This document shows, one piece after another, positions 12,801 through 21,600 of a DNA stretch of 64,000 bases (positions are counted from its first letter, which is position 1; the number at the start of each line of letters is the position of its first letter). Position numbers and translations under genes: made by a program. Under the pieces are notes generated by a model, which saw only the letters and a list, made by a program, of their open reading frames with translations, was not told where the DNA came from and did no database searches. The DNA is taken from NCBI GenBank assembly GCA_905221605.1, contig CAJNDS010001225.1, positions 560,708 to 624,707 of the forward strand. The letters are read 5' to 3'. The DNA is from Symbiodinium natans (lineage: Eukaryota > Sar > Dinophyceae > Suessiales > Symbiodiniaceae).

Positions 12801-13875
12801 AATGATAAAATATTTACTTCAGTGATTCTTGGTGTGATTCAGTCTGTGAAGTCTTGTGCAATTTTTCTGTGAGCGGCTGAACCCTCTGTGATTATGCTGT
12901 GATTGTTCTGTAATTTGTAGGTGACGTTCTTGCGATGTTCCTGTGATCGTCCTGTGCTTGTTCTGCGATTTGTCTGTGACTTTTCTGCGATGTTCAAGTG
13001 ATTCTCATGTGATTCTCCTGCGATTATTCTGTGATTATCCTGTGATTCTCTGCAGCAGAAACTCTAGACTCTAGACTTCACGTTGTAGATCGTTTTGTGT
13101 AGACTATTTGTGTGACTGTACATAGCCCGGATCACAGCCGTCACAGCCCGAGTCACAGCCCAAATCGAATCCTGTGATTTCCGGCTGTGATTTGGGCTGT
13201 GACTCGGGCTGTGATTTGGGCTGTGATTTGGGCTGTGATTCGGGCTGTGATTTGGGCTGCGGCCTCGGAATCACAACCCCGAATCACAGCCCGAGTCACA
13301 GCCCGAACCACAGCCCGAACCACAGACCAAATCACAGCCCGAATCACAGCCCAAATCACAGCCCGAATCACAGCCCAAATCGCAGCCTCCCCCTTGTAAA
13401 TCCTGTGATTTCCGGTTGTGATTTGGGCTGTGATCTCCATGCGACTTTCCTGTGATTTTCCTGTGAATGTTCTGTCACTGTGATGTTCCTGCGCTTGCCC
13501 TGTGATTGCCCTGTGATCTTCCTGTGATTTTCCTGTGATTTTCATGTGTTTCTTCTGCGTGTTCTATGATTTTTCCTTTAGTTGCTATACAGAAGGTGCA
13601 ACTCCTGTATCACAGCCCGACTGACGGCCCGCCCGGGTCACAGCCAAAAATCGCAGCCCAAATCACAGCGCGAATCACAGCCCAAATCACAGCCCAAACC
13701 ACAACCGGAAATCACAGGATTTACAAGGGGGAGGCTGCGATTTGGACTGTGATTCGGGCTGNNNNNNNNNNNNNNNNNNNNNNNNNNNNNNNNNNNNNNN
13801 NNNNNNNNNNNNNNNNNNNNNNNNNNNNNNNNNNNNNNNNNNNNNNNNNNNNNNNNNNNNNTGCTGCTGCTGCTC

Positions 13876-13942
<67 letters not shown>

Positions 13943-16900
13943 GACGACGACGGGCGTTGCATAGGACCCCGTTCACGGCGAGCAGCTGAGCCAACCCTAA
14001 GGCCGAAAACTCGGAAACCCATCATCGTAATAGCTGTAGTAGCAGCATTTTAGGGTTTAGGGTTTAGGGTTTAGGGTTTAGGCTCTATGGGCTCCAGGAG
14101 ACGCACATGAAAAACTGGCCACTGCGGGCCTCCTCGAACGTGACGCAGCTCTTCTCCACGATCTCTTCCATGCCAGATTGCAGAGCCTCTAGACCCAAGA
14201 GTAGCCTAGGAATACAATGGGTTTAGGGTTTAGGGTTTAGGGTTTGGGGTTTAGGGTTTAGGGCTTAGGGTTTAGGGCTTAGGGCTTTAGGGTTTACGGT
14301 TTAGGCGGTATAGGATTTAGGGGTTAGGGGTTAAGGTTTAGGGTTTAGGGTTTAGGGTTTAGGGTTTAGGGTTTAGGATTTAGGGTTTAGGGTTTAGGGT
14401 TTAGGGTTGAGGGTTGAGGGTTTAGGGTTTGGGGCGACCCAAGAGTAGCAACAAAAGGGGTGCCCTTTCTGGGTCCTTAGCCTTGCTAGGGGTTTAGGGT
14501 TTAGGGTTTAGGGCTTAGGGTTTAGGGTTTAGGGTTTAGGGTTTAGGGTTTAGGGTTAGAACTTGGCCGATAGGCCTAGGCCCCACACCCAAACCTGCTG
14601 AAACCCTGAACATGTTTGAAGCTTTAGGGTTCCAAGGTTTAGGTCTAGTAACACTTTAGGACTTTAACAATTCAGAAGTCCAAGGGTTGTAGGCTAGAGG
14701 GTTTAGAGATCGGCCTAGTTGTCCAGTAACCTGGGGGGAATTAAAGGTTAAGCTTCGGGATTATAAGGGGATTACACTACCCCAAAAAGGTTAAAGGTTA
14801 CCTACTCTACTACTAGGTCGGGTGTCGAGTTCAGGGTTTAGGTTTGAGGCTTCTCCGTCCGAAGTCCGAAGCCGATGTCGTGCCAACCTTGAAACCTCCA
14901 AAAGACCCAAACCCTGAACGCCAAACCCCAAACCCAAACCCTAAACCCCCAAACCCTAAACCCCCAAACCCTAAACCCTAAACCCTAAACCCTAAACCCT
15001 AAACCCCAAACCCTAAACCCTAAACCCTGCGCGGTCAAGGAGCGCGACGCGCGTTCAGCCCCATGTTCGGGTCTATGGCATACCTCGGCTCCCGAGAAGC
15101 CGAGGCTCCCGGCTTCCATTGTTTGGGGTTTAGGGCTTGGGGTTTAGGGTTTAGGGTAAAAGGATTTGGGGGGGTGAGTTTTTAGGGTTTAGGGTTTAGG
15201 GTTAGGGTTTAGGGTTTAGGGTTTAGGGTTTAGGGCTTAGGGTTTAGGGTTTAGGGTTTAGGGTTTAGGGTTTAGGGTTTAGGGTTTAGGGTTTAGGGTT
15301 TAGGGTTTAGGGTTTAGGGTTTAAGGATTTGGGGTTGAGGGGTGTGGCTGCGAAGACGAAAGCCGCTCCCCGCAGGGAGGCCCACACGCAACCCACTGCC
15401 CTGCTGTTGGGACACGCCCATGGGCGAAAGAAACCCCGAAGCCCAGGCCCGAAACTCCCCCCCCCCCCCCCCTAAACCCTAAACCCCCAAACCCTAAACC
15501 CTAAACCCTTAGGCCCTAAACCCGAGGCCCTAAACCCGAAGAAGGACCTGTTCCACACCTCCTGATGACAGCTCCCCCCATCAAATGCATCTTCTTCTGC
15601 AACTCGTTCAAGGGTTCAGGTGTGTCGAGCGTGCCACATCCTCAAACTGCAAAATCTGTCAAACCCTATCACCTAGACCCCAAACCCTAGGCCCTAAACC
15701 TTAAACCCTAAACCCTAAACCCTTAACTGAATCATCTCGATCGTCTGTGGGTACCTTCACATTTTCAGTCGGGCAATTCTTGGAATCCCACCAACTTAGG
15801 AGTTAGGGGTGCTTCTAACCCGACTTATAACCTGCGTACTACTGTGGAGGTGCCTTCGAATGACCGAGGATTTGTGCTGTTTTTGGCAGGCCTAAATGCA
15901 GCGCCTGAACCTGCAGCCTCTTTTTGGTGTTTGCTTGTACAGAAAGTCGTTGCTATGGACGGGGAGGTCGGTGTAGCAGCACATGGAGCTCCAAATGGAG
16001 CGCCAGTAGCTTTGCCACAGGCGGCGTGTTGCACGTGACAAGAGACGCGTGTGTTGTGCGCGCTGCAGTTCCCTAAGGGTCCATGTACCTGATTATTATA
16101 TACTTGGGCCTTAAAGTACTTCCTATATAGGGACTTTGGGACCCAAGTATATAATAATGAGGTACATGGACCCTTAGGGGTTATTCTTTTGGGTGAGGCT
16201 GCAGCCTCAGAATCTTGGGTCTGGTGGGAAGCAAAGACGCCGAAGAGGCCGCGCTGCAGCCAAGGATTTGTTGTTCGCTGTTTCTGCCTGTCCGCAGAAG
16301 CTTGACTGAAGGTAACCTGTCTGTGTCGGCGCAAAAGGAGTCGTGGGAACTGATAGCTGGAGGCTCAAGATGTGCACACGTCGGTCTACATTCGGACTTG
16401 GGCAATCTTGCCAATGCAATCTTGCTCGATTCGAAGGTCCTGAAAGTAGATGCCTGAAACTAGCCGAAAACCCGAGGCCCTATGTGGTGACCTCCACAGT
16501 AAGTTCCCTGAGACCCCCAACCCTAACCCCTAAACCCAACCCAAAACCCAAAACCCTGAACCCAAACCCTAAACCTTAAACCCTAACCCCTAAACCCTAA
16601 ACCCTGAACCCAAAGCCCTGTACAGCTGAGGGCAAAACTTCATCGTCTTGTCCGGCCAAGGGTGGCCTGCAGCGGCAAACGGCATCCCCCTGTGCTACAT
16701 AGGCCCTAAGGCCCTATTTGCACAGGGTTTAGGGTTTTGGGTTTTGGGTTTTGGGTTCAGGGTTTAGGGTTTAGGGTTTAGCGAAACTTCTCTGGGTTGT
16801 ATAGGGTTTTAGGGCCGAGAGAACTTTAAATTAGTTCCCTGTCGCCGTGTCGGGCCTATGCAATGGAACCACGGCGGGGCCGAATACTTAGCTGCACTCA

Positions 16901-18161
16901 GAAGGGTAGCTACAAATTAAATTTTTAGCTGTCATATTAGAGAACCGGTAAACCCAACAAGGCTAAAGATCTAAAGTTAAAGTAAAGCACCACGAAGAAT
17001 ACTGCGGAGACACGTATTTTCCTGTACCACGCAATTTTGGGGCCGCGTAACGGAGAGAGTTCATGGGAGTAGGTACCTGCGGAAACTTAGGGAAGCTTAG
17101 GGAGCCTTAGGGAGTAGTGGGGAGTCTTAGGGAACCTTGGGTTACATACCCCCCTTGAACCCCCTCCCTTAAGAACCCGATAAGCAAACAATTCCTGGCA
17201 TCCCCATCAGCCGTCATTTTGTACACCCTAAACCCTGCATGAGGCTTAAACATAGTGGCCGACTTTACATATCCCTCGACCCTCAGTAAAGCTTCATCAT
17301 GACCCCGTAAACAACAAACCTGAGTCAGCCTCTGTTCGAAATAGCCTATAAGTATAGCTCGAAAAGAAACTACTGAGATGCCATTGCCACGCTTGCTTTG
17401 AGGACCCTAAACCCTCAACCCTAAACCCCAAAACCAAAACCCAAAACCCTAAACGTTCTTTGCTCGTCACGTGGGGCTTTCGGGTTTACTGGGTTGGCCT
17501 TTAAACCCTCTGAAAAATGTGTACATCTAGGGTCCCTTTTCAACGGGTTTGAGGGCTGCCTAGAGTAACCTTGGTCCTAAAGACAGAAGCATACTTCCCA
17601 AGAATTAAGGTGGATTTCCCTAAAAACCCTAAACCCCACCAAAACCCTAAAACCCTAAAACCCTGAAACCCTGAAACCCTAAAACCCTAAAACCCTAAAA
17701 CCCTCAAACCCTAAAACCCTAACACCCTAAAACCCTAAAACCCTAAAAGCTTAAAACCCTAAAAGCTTAAAACCCTAAAACCCTAAAACCCTAAAATCCT
17801 AAAACCCTAAACCACAAAGGTCTTCGCCTTTAGTTGAGGGCTTCCCTGTTCCCAAACCCTAAACCCTAAACCCTAAACCCTAAACCCTAAACCCCAAACC
17901 CCAAACCCTAAACCCTAAACCCGTGGCTTCGGTTGAGGGCTCCCACCCTCAGCCAGAGGTCGACCCGCCTCCCGCCACGCGGGGGCCCATCCATTCCTGC
18001 AGCCGGCGCTCCTGTCGAGCTTGCAAAAGCGTCGGGTGAACCCTAAACCCTAAACCCTAAACCCTGAACCCTAAACCCGGGCCCTAAACCCTAAACCCTT
18101 AACCTTAAGTGGCGCCCCTGAATATCTGAAAGCTTGGCGGATGAACTTTAAAGCCTGCAAG
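4135..18161 (+). CDS. Gene A: candidate multi-exon gene, unknown protein
   Basis: Proposed exons: 4135-4187, 4685-4748, 4940-5007, 5427-5497, 6893-6950, 7091-7157, 7439-7522, 7906-8026, 9457-9503, 9856-9891, 9963-10032, 11074-11108, 11626-11698, 11856-11884, 12068-12128, 12246-12374, 12682-12747, 14098-14139, 15040-15120, 15376-15405, 15572-15619, 15769-15801, 15890-16034, 16205-16436, 16626-16691, 17938-18035, 18110-18161. All start after AG, most end before GT, and intron phase matches at every join. The start ATG (MSENGATVTPRMARERM) follows a C-tract ending AAACAG, like a trans-splice acceptor. Typical pieces are MGFGIPCLVLAPQSYFQLR, AWHPSGYMNQTRLSFDG and SIQGPQRQRQKCLRACSS. The introns are mostly CCCTAAA/TTTAGGG arrays; one spans the assembly gap. 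The 3' end is not resolved: further pieces at 18326-18383 and 18462-18568 are possible, and 16205-16457 is alternatively open to a TGA. Frames were chosen by eye and several islands also read open on the other strand. Family not recognised. Confidence 0.45.
4538..4655 (-). repeat. CCCTAAA array
   Basis: About 16 mostly perfect CCCTAAA units ending 30 bp before a putative exon of gene A. A TTTAGGG array (4765-4880) lies on the other side of the same island. Confidence 0.95.
5224..5335 (-). repeat. CCTAAAG variant array
   Basis: A block of about 14 CCTAAAG heptamers (AAGCCTAAAG series). The same variant reappears at 12412-12520. Variant units occur in runs and are not scattered among standard CCCTAAA. 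Confidence 0.9.
6712..6881 (-). repeat. CCCTAAA array
   Basis: More than 20 CCCTAAA units, including a short run of CCCTACA variants. It ends just before the exon-like island 6893-6950, which is followed by a TTTAGGG array at 6968-7070. Confidence 0.95.
7528..7690 (-). repeat. CCCTAAA array
   Basis: About 20 units directly following exon-like island 7439-7522 of gene A. This one is an exception to the usual CCCTAAA-island-TTTAGGG order. Confidence 0.95.
8450..8570. mobile_element. MITE-like element, family M1
   Basis: Short element with inverted ends: it begins GGTTCTTAAGGGAGGG and ends CTCCCTCAAGAGCCCT. The middle holds repeated TTCCCTAAGGCTCCCTAAGC words and GTAACCCAAGG. Other copies: 17054-17178 (inverted), 26319-26427 (right arm missing), 51034-51187 and 56323-56551 (split by an array). 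No coding capacity. Confidence 0.8.
9209..9346 (+). repeat. TTTAGGG array
   Basis: About 19 perfect TTTAGGG units immediately after TTTTCGCAG. The region 8590-9200 to its left holds only degenerate CCCTAAA words and no convincing gene. Confidence 0.95.
9755..9855 (+). repeat. CT-rich tract acting as a long polypyrimidine tract
   Basis: About 100 bp of almost pure CTCTCT ending CCCTACAG. If gene A is right, this is the polypyrimidine tract of the acceptor of exon 9856-9891. The 79-83 residue open frames around it (for example a run of LSLSLSL) are simple-sequence artefacts. Confidence 0.75.
10040..10180 (+). repeat. TTTAGGG array
   Basis: About 20 units, starting 8 bp after the putative gene A exon 9963-10032. 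The CCCTAAA array 9905-9950 lies on the other side of the exon. Confidence 0.95.
10190..11040. repeat. GC-rich repeat region with CCCCCTGGGACC words
   Basis: It starts with a hairpin around GGTGCTAAAAGCACC (10195-10228), followed by low-complexity CCCCCTGGGACCCCC repeats (10510-10760) open on both strands (10347-11024 plus, 10520-10987 minus). The hairpin recurs at 30831-30867, where it precedes another GC-rich repeat block. It sits in a putative gene A intron. The long open frames are read as composition artefacts. Confidence 0.6.
11188..11364 (+). repeat. TTTAGGG array
   Basis: About 25 units with one 6-bp unit (GGGTTAGG) near 11252. Follows the putative gene A exon 11074-11108. Confidence 0.95.
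12531..12667 (-). repeat. CCCTAAA array
   Basis: About 19 units leading to the acceptor of the putative exon 12682-12747. Together with CCTAAAG blocks (12412-12520) it fills the intron from 12375. Confidence 0.95.
12790..13760. repeat. CTGTGATT / AATCACAG inverted repeat block
   Basis: Octamer-like words change orientation near 13270. GGGCTGTGATTTGGGCTGTG runs to the left (13180-13265) and its complement runs to the right (13275-13400), and it is repeated on the left border of the assembly gap (13610-13760). The block could form a long hairpin. It explains the 70-132 residue open frames rich in SCDLGCD or ITARIT, which are not genes. Confidence 0.85.
13762..13861. other. Assembly gap (100 N)
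   Basis: Exactly 100 N, a size conventionally used for gaps of unknown length. The gap interrupts the TCACAGCC repeat on the left and meets a (TGC)n(TAC)n triplet repeat (13862-13955) on the right, so it probably failed to assemble because of the repeats. Confidence 0.98.
13862..13955. repeat. Triplet repeat (TGC/TAC/ACG)
   Basis: TGC units pass into about 23 TAC units and then GACGAC. Homopolymer open frames (poly-T, poly-S, poly-Y) across it are artefacts. Confidence 0.95.
14330..14415 (+). repeat. TTTAGGG array
   Basis: Part of a cluster of arrays from 14220 to 14560, which also holds GCTTAGGG variants. It follows the exon-like island 14098-14139. Confidence 0.9.
15182..15325 (+). repeat. 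TTTAGGG array
   Basis: About 19 units between putative gene A exons 15040-15120 and 15376-15405. Confidence 0.95.
16071..16180. mobile_element. Palindromic element, arms of about 38 bp
   Basis: The left arm CCTAAGGGTCCATGTACCTG continues to ATATACTTGGG. The right arm returns from CCCAAGTATATAATAATG to CATGGACCCTTAGGG with one or two mismatches, around a 30-bp loop. It lies in a putative gene A intron (16035-16204). Probably a small MITE. Confidence 0.8.
17054..17178. mobile_element. MITE-like element, family M1 (inverted)
   Basis: Reverse-oriented copy of the 8450-8570 element: GGTACCTGCGG, AGGGAAGCTTAGGGAGCC, GGGTTACATACCCCC, and the end CCCCCTCCCTTAAGAACCC. It sits between the putative exons 16626-16691 and 17938-18035 of gene A. 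The rest of 17180-17640 holds no convincing feature. Confidence 0.75.
17640..17812 (-). repeat. CCCTAAAA (octamer) array
   Basis: About 20 octamer units CCCTAAAA with occasional AGCTTAAA variants. This is the complement of TTTTAGGG, the telomere repeat known from Chlamydomonas, in a window whose main unit is TTTAGGG. Confidence 0.9.
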
Positions 18162-18566
18162 GTACTGGGGTGCAAGGGTTTAGGGGTTTCGGGTTTCGGG
18201 GTTTAAGGCTTAAGGCTTTAGGGGTTTAGGGTTTGGGGTTTAGGGTTAAGGGTGTGGAGGTTTAGGGCTTCAGGGGGTTTTGGGTTGGGGTTAGGGTTCT
18301 TGTGGCACCTTTAGCTTTGCTTCAGGGTGGCTCTCCTCCACTCTCTTTTCTGAGGGATCGGCGGGGGGGGGGGGGGGGGGGGGGTAAGAATTAAGTTTGT
18401 ATGGGCTATTCGGGTTCTGTTAAAAGAAATGTAAATTATTCGCATGTTCCGGCATGGCAAGCCCATGGCCACTTATTTCGAAGACCTTGCTATGGCCTGT
18501 GGTATCGTATCTTCCTTAAAATGAAGGTACCAAACATGGTCCACAGATCAACGTGCCCCCCACATG

Positions 18567-18673
18567 GGGTTTAGGGTTTAGGGTTTAGGGTTTAGGGTTT
18601 AGGGTTTAGGGTTTAGGGTTTAGGGTTTAGGGTTTAGGGTTTAGGGTTTAGGGTTTAGGGTTTAGGGTTTAGT
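18567..18673 (+). repeat. TTTAGGG array
   Basis: About 15 units between the convergent ends of candidate genes A and B. On the minus strand the putative donor of gene B exon 18678-18753 runs straight into this array. Confidence 0.95.
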
Positions 18674-18677
18674 CGAC

Positions 18678-21600
18678 CTGCCGTCCTCGCGCTCGTCGGC
18701 GAAGAAATAGCTGTCAGTCACAGCTACCCCCAGAACCATCGACACCAGCGTGCCTCAGGACAGCCATGGGCAGGCCCTCGTCGGCATTCACTCCTATACT
18801 CAAAAACCTATACCTGGAACTCCAGACTCAAAACCCGGAACCGCAACCCAAAATCAAAACCCTAAACACGAAACGCAAAAACTAGACCTTGAACCCTAAA
18901 CCCTAAACCCTAAACCCTAAACCCTAAACCCTAAACCCTAAACCCTAAACCCTAAACCCTAAACCCTAAACCCTAAACCCTAAACCCAAAACAGAAAACC
19001 AAAACAAACAACCTAAACCCTAAACCCTAAAGACCTTGGATCCTAAACCCCACACCTGCCGGACCCGCTTCCACCGAGCGGCGGCGTTCCTCGAGCTCCA
19101 TGCCGGCGGAGGGCTCCTAGATTGCGCTTGCCCTAAACCCTAAACTCCAACCCTTAAACCCTAAACCCTAAACCTGAAACCCTAAACCCTAAGCCTTAAA
19201 CCCTAAGCCTTAAACCCTAAGCCCTAAACCTTAAACCCTAAACCCTAAACCCTTCTCCAAACTCCAAACCCTCAGCCCTAATCCCTGACCCCTGAAACCC
19301 TTCACTGCATCACTAAACCCTGAAACCGGATCAGCCCCTTGTCTTAGTACTAGCCCAGGAACCAAATTACAACAAGGGCACCTCTTTTCTGGGTTGGTTG
19401 CTTTACAAGGGAACGAAGAAACAAGAAAAGGAAGAATAAGGGTACTACTGGGCTACCAAACCATGAAACCGAATCAGCCCCTTAATCTTGTGTCCTCGTG
19501 GATCCAGGCGCTGACGTCGTAGCAGCCGGGTGCTGGGTTGTACTCGCGAAGAGCTTTCTCTTATACCCTAAGCCCTAAGCCTTAAGCCCTAAGCCCGAAA
19601 CCCCAAACCCTAAACCCTAAACCCTAAACCTTCAGACGTAGGCTTCAGGTGCTTAAAGTCAGGAGCGAAAGGGCTGTCTGACACAGCATGCCTATTACCA
19701 TGAAGGCACCCACTTGAACAAACCCACCCGAAGCTGCAAACCAAGACCATGAAGCCCTTGGTTAAGCTCTTTTTCCGGGTTTAGGGTTGAGTTGCTTGGA
19801 GTTTCCCTAAATCCCTAAACCCCAAACCCCAAAACATTCTAAGGGTTCACAGTGTAAGTTTAAGGATTAGATTTTTGGGTTGAGGGTTAGGGTTTAGGGT
19901 TTAGGGATAGACTGCGTAGAACATGGGCCAACGCACAGAGTAGGGGGTTTGGTGCCGGTAGACGCTTGTGGGCATTCATCTTCAGAGGCTTGGTAGCCCG
20001 GGACCGGGAACCATATTCTCATAAGGGCACCCTTGTTTGGGTACCCTAAACCCCAAACCCCAAACCCTAAGCCCTAAACCCTAAACCCTAAACCCTAAAC
20101 CCTAAACCCTAAACCCTAAACTACTGTATAAGGGAAGCTTGACCCCACAAAAAGGGAAAGGGTACCACTGGGCTACCAAGTCAGAAGACACGGAGCTAGG
20201 AATTTGGCTGTCCTCCATGGCATCCATTAGCTCTCCCCACTGTGCTTCGCCTAGGCGCTGCGCAGCCGAGCCGGTTTAGGGTCTAGGGTCTAGGGTTTAG
20301 GGTTTAGGGTTTAGGGTTTAGGGTTTAGGGTTTAGGGTTTAGGGTTTAGGGTCTAGGGTTTAGGGTTTAGGGTTTATATGTCGCGGGGACTCCAATGTCA
20401 GAAAGACGCGCCATGCACCTCACCCTCTTGCGTAGTTCATGCGGCTGTCGTGTTCGGATTTTGTCGACTTACCTACGGCTTGATTGCACACGATACGTGC
20501 CTTCCGCCAACATCCTTGCAGTGATCTATACTCGTTACTGTTGCTTCGGGGTCGCAAAAAAGGGATGCTAGTGGAGCAAGCGTTGCCTCAAGTTGCCGTT
20601 AACCCGCGCCAGCGTCAACATCCCAATCCCAGGGCCCCCGCATGTACGGGCTTAGGGCACTTTCGGGTCAGCTAGAATTTAGTTGAGTTTAGAGTGCCCA
20701 GGAAAAAGGGTACCCCTTTTGGCTTGAAGGGGCTTATGGGAATAAGGGCCTTACTTTGGACCCGAGTAATCGTTCAGGCTCCTGCATTATACGCTTCGGG
20801 CTTCTCGACCTCGGTGCTGTGGTGCACCTCAAACACTCCTCGACTCTCCTGGACCCCCCTGCACTCGACACCCGAAGTCCCCAACATTTCCAGGCCATGA
20901 AAGACCCTCAGTCGCCCCTTAGATACAAGAAACTAGCCCTAAGCCCTAAGCCCTAAGCCCTGAGCCCTGAGCCCTGAGCCCTGAGCCCTGAGCCCTGAGC
21001 CCTGAGCCCTGAGCCCTGAGCCCCAACCTCGAGCCCTAGAGCCCTAAGCCCTAAGCCCTAAGCCAATAAGCCCTAGAGCCCTAGAGCCCTAAGCCCTAAA
21101 CCCTAAGCCCCCCTGAACTCTCGGGACCACACCTTGGATCGGCTCCGTTTCCGCGCGGGTCACCTCGGTAGCATCAGGCATCTAAAAACTTCCCTTCCCG
21201 AAATGCCTCAGATTCTATAGGGTTCAGAGTAGGCCCAAACCCTAATCCCTCAACCCCCATGCCCCACCCCCCTTACCCCCCACCCCCCTTACCCCGGCTT
21301 GGCCCAAATGCTATTTGCACCTCCTTTCCTGTGGAAGCTTTGTCATGACAAGCGATCATCCTCAAAGTGGGTTATTCGTTTCGGAAGGCCCTACACGCAA
21401 AACACCCTTACTAACCCCAAACCCTGAACCCCAGACCTTAAACCCTAAACCCCAGACCCTAAACCCTAAACCCTGAACCCCAAGCCCTAGACGCCCCAAA
21501 CCCCAAAAACTAAACCCCAAACCCTAAACCCCAAACCCTAAACCCCAAACCCCAAACCCCAAGGGCCAGTTCGACCACGCGGCTCTCTGTGCAGCGCTCA

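Noticed and set aside
13153-14053. Open frames rich in ITARIT, SCDLGCD, poly-S and poly-Y
   Set aside because: Products of the CTGTGATT repeat, the N gap and the TAC triplet repeat.
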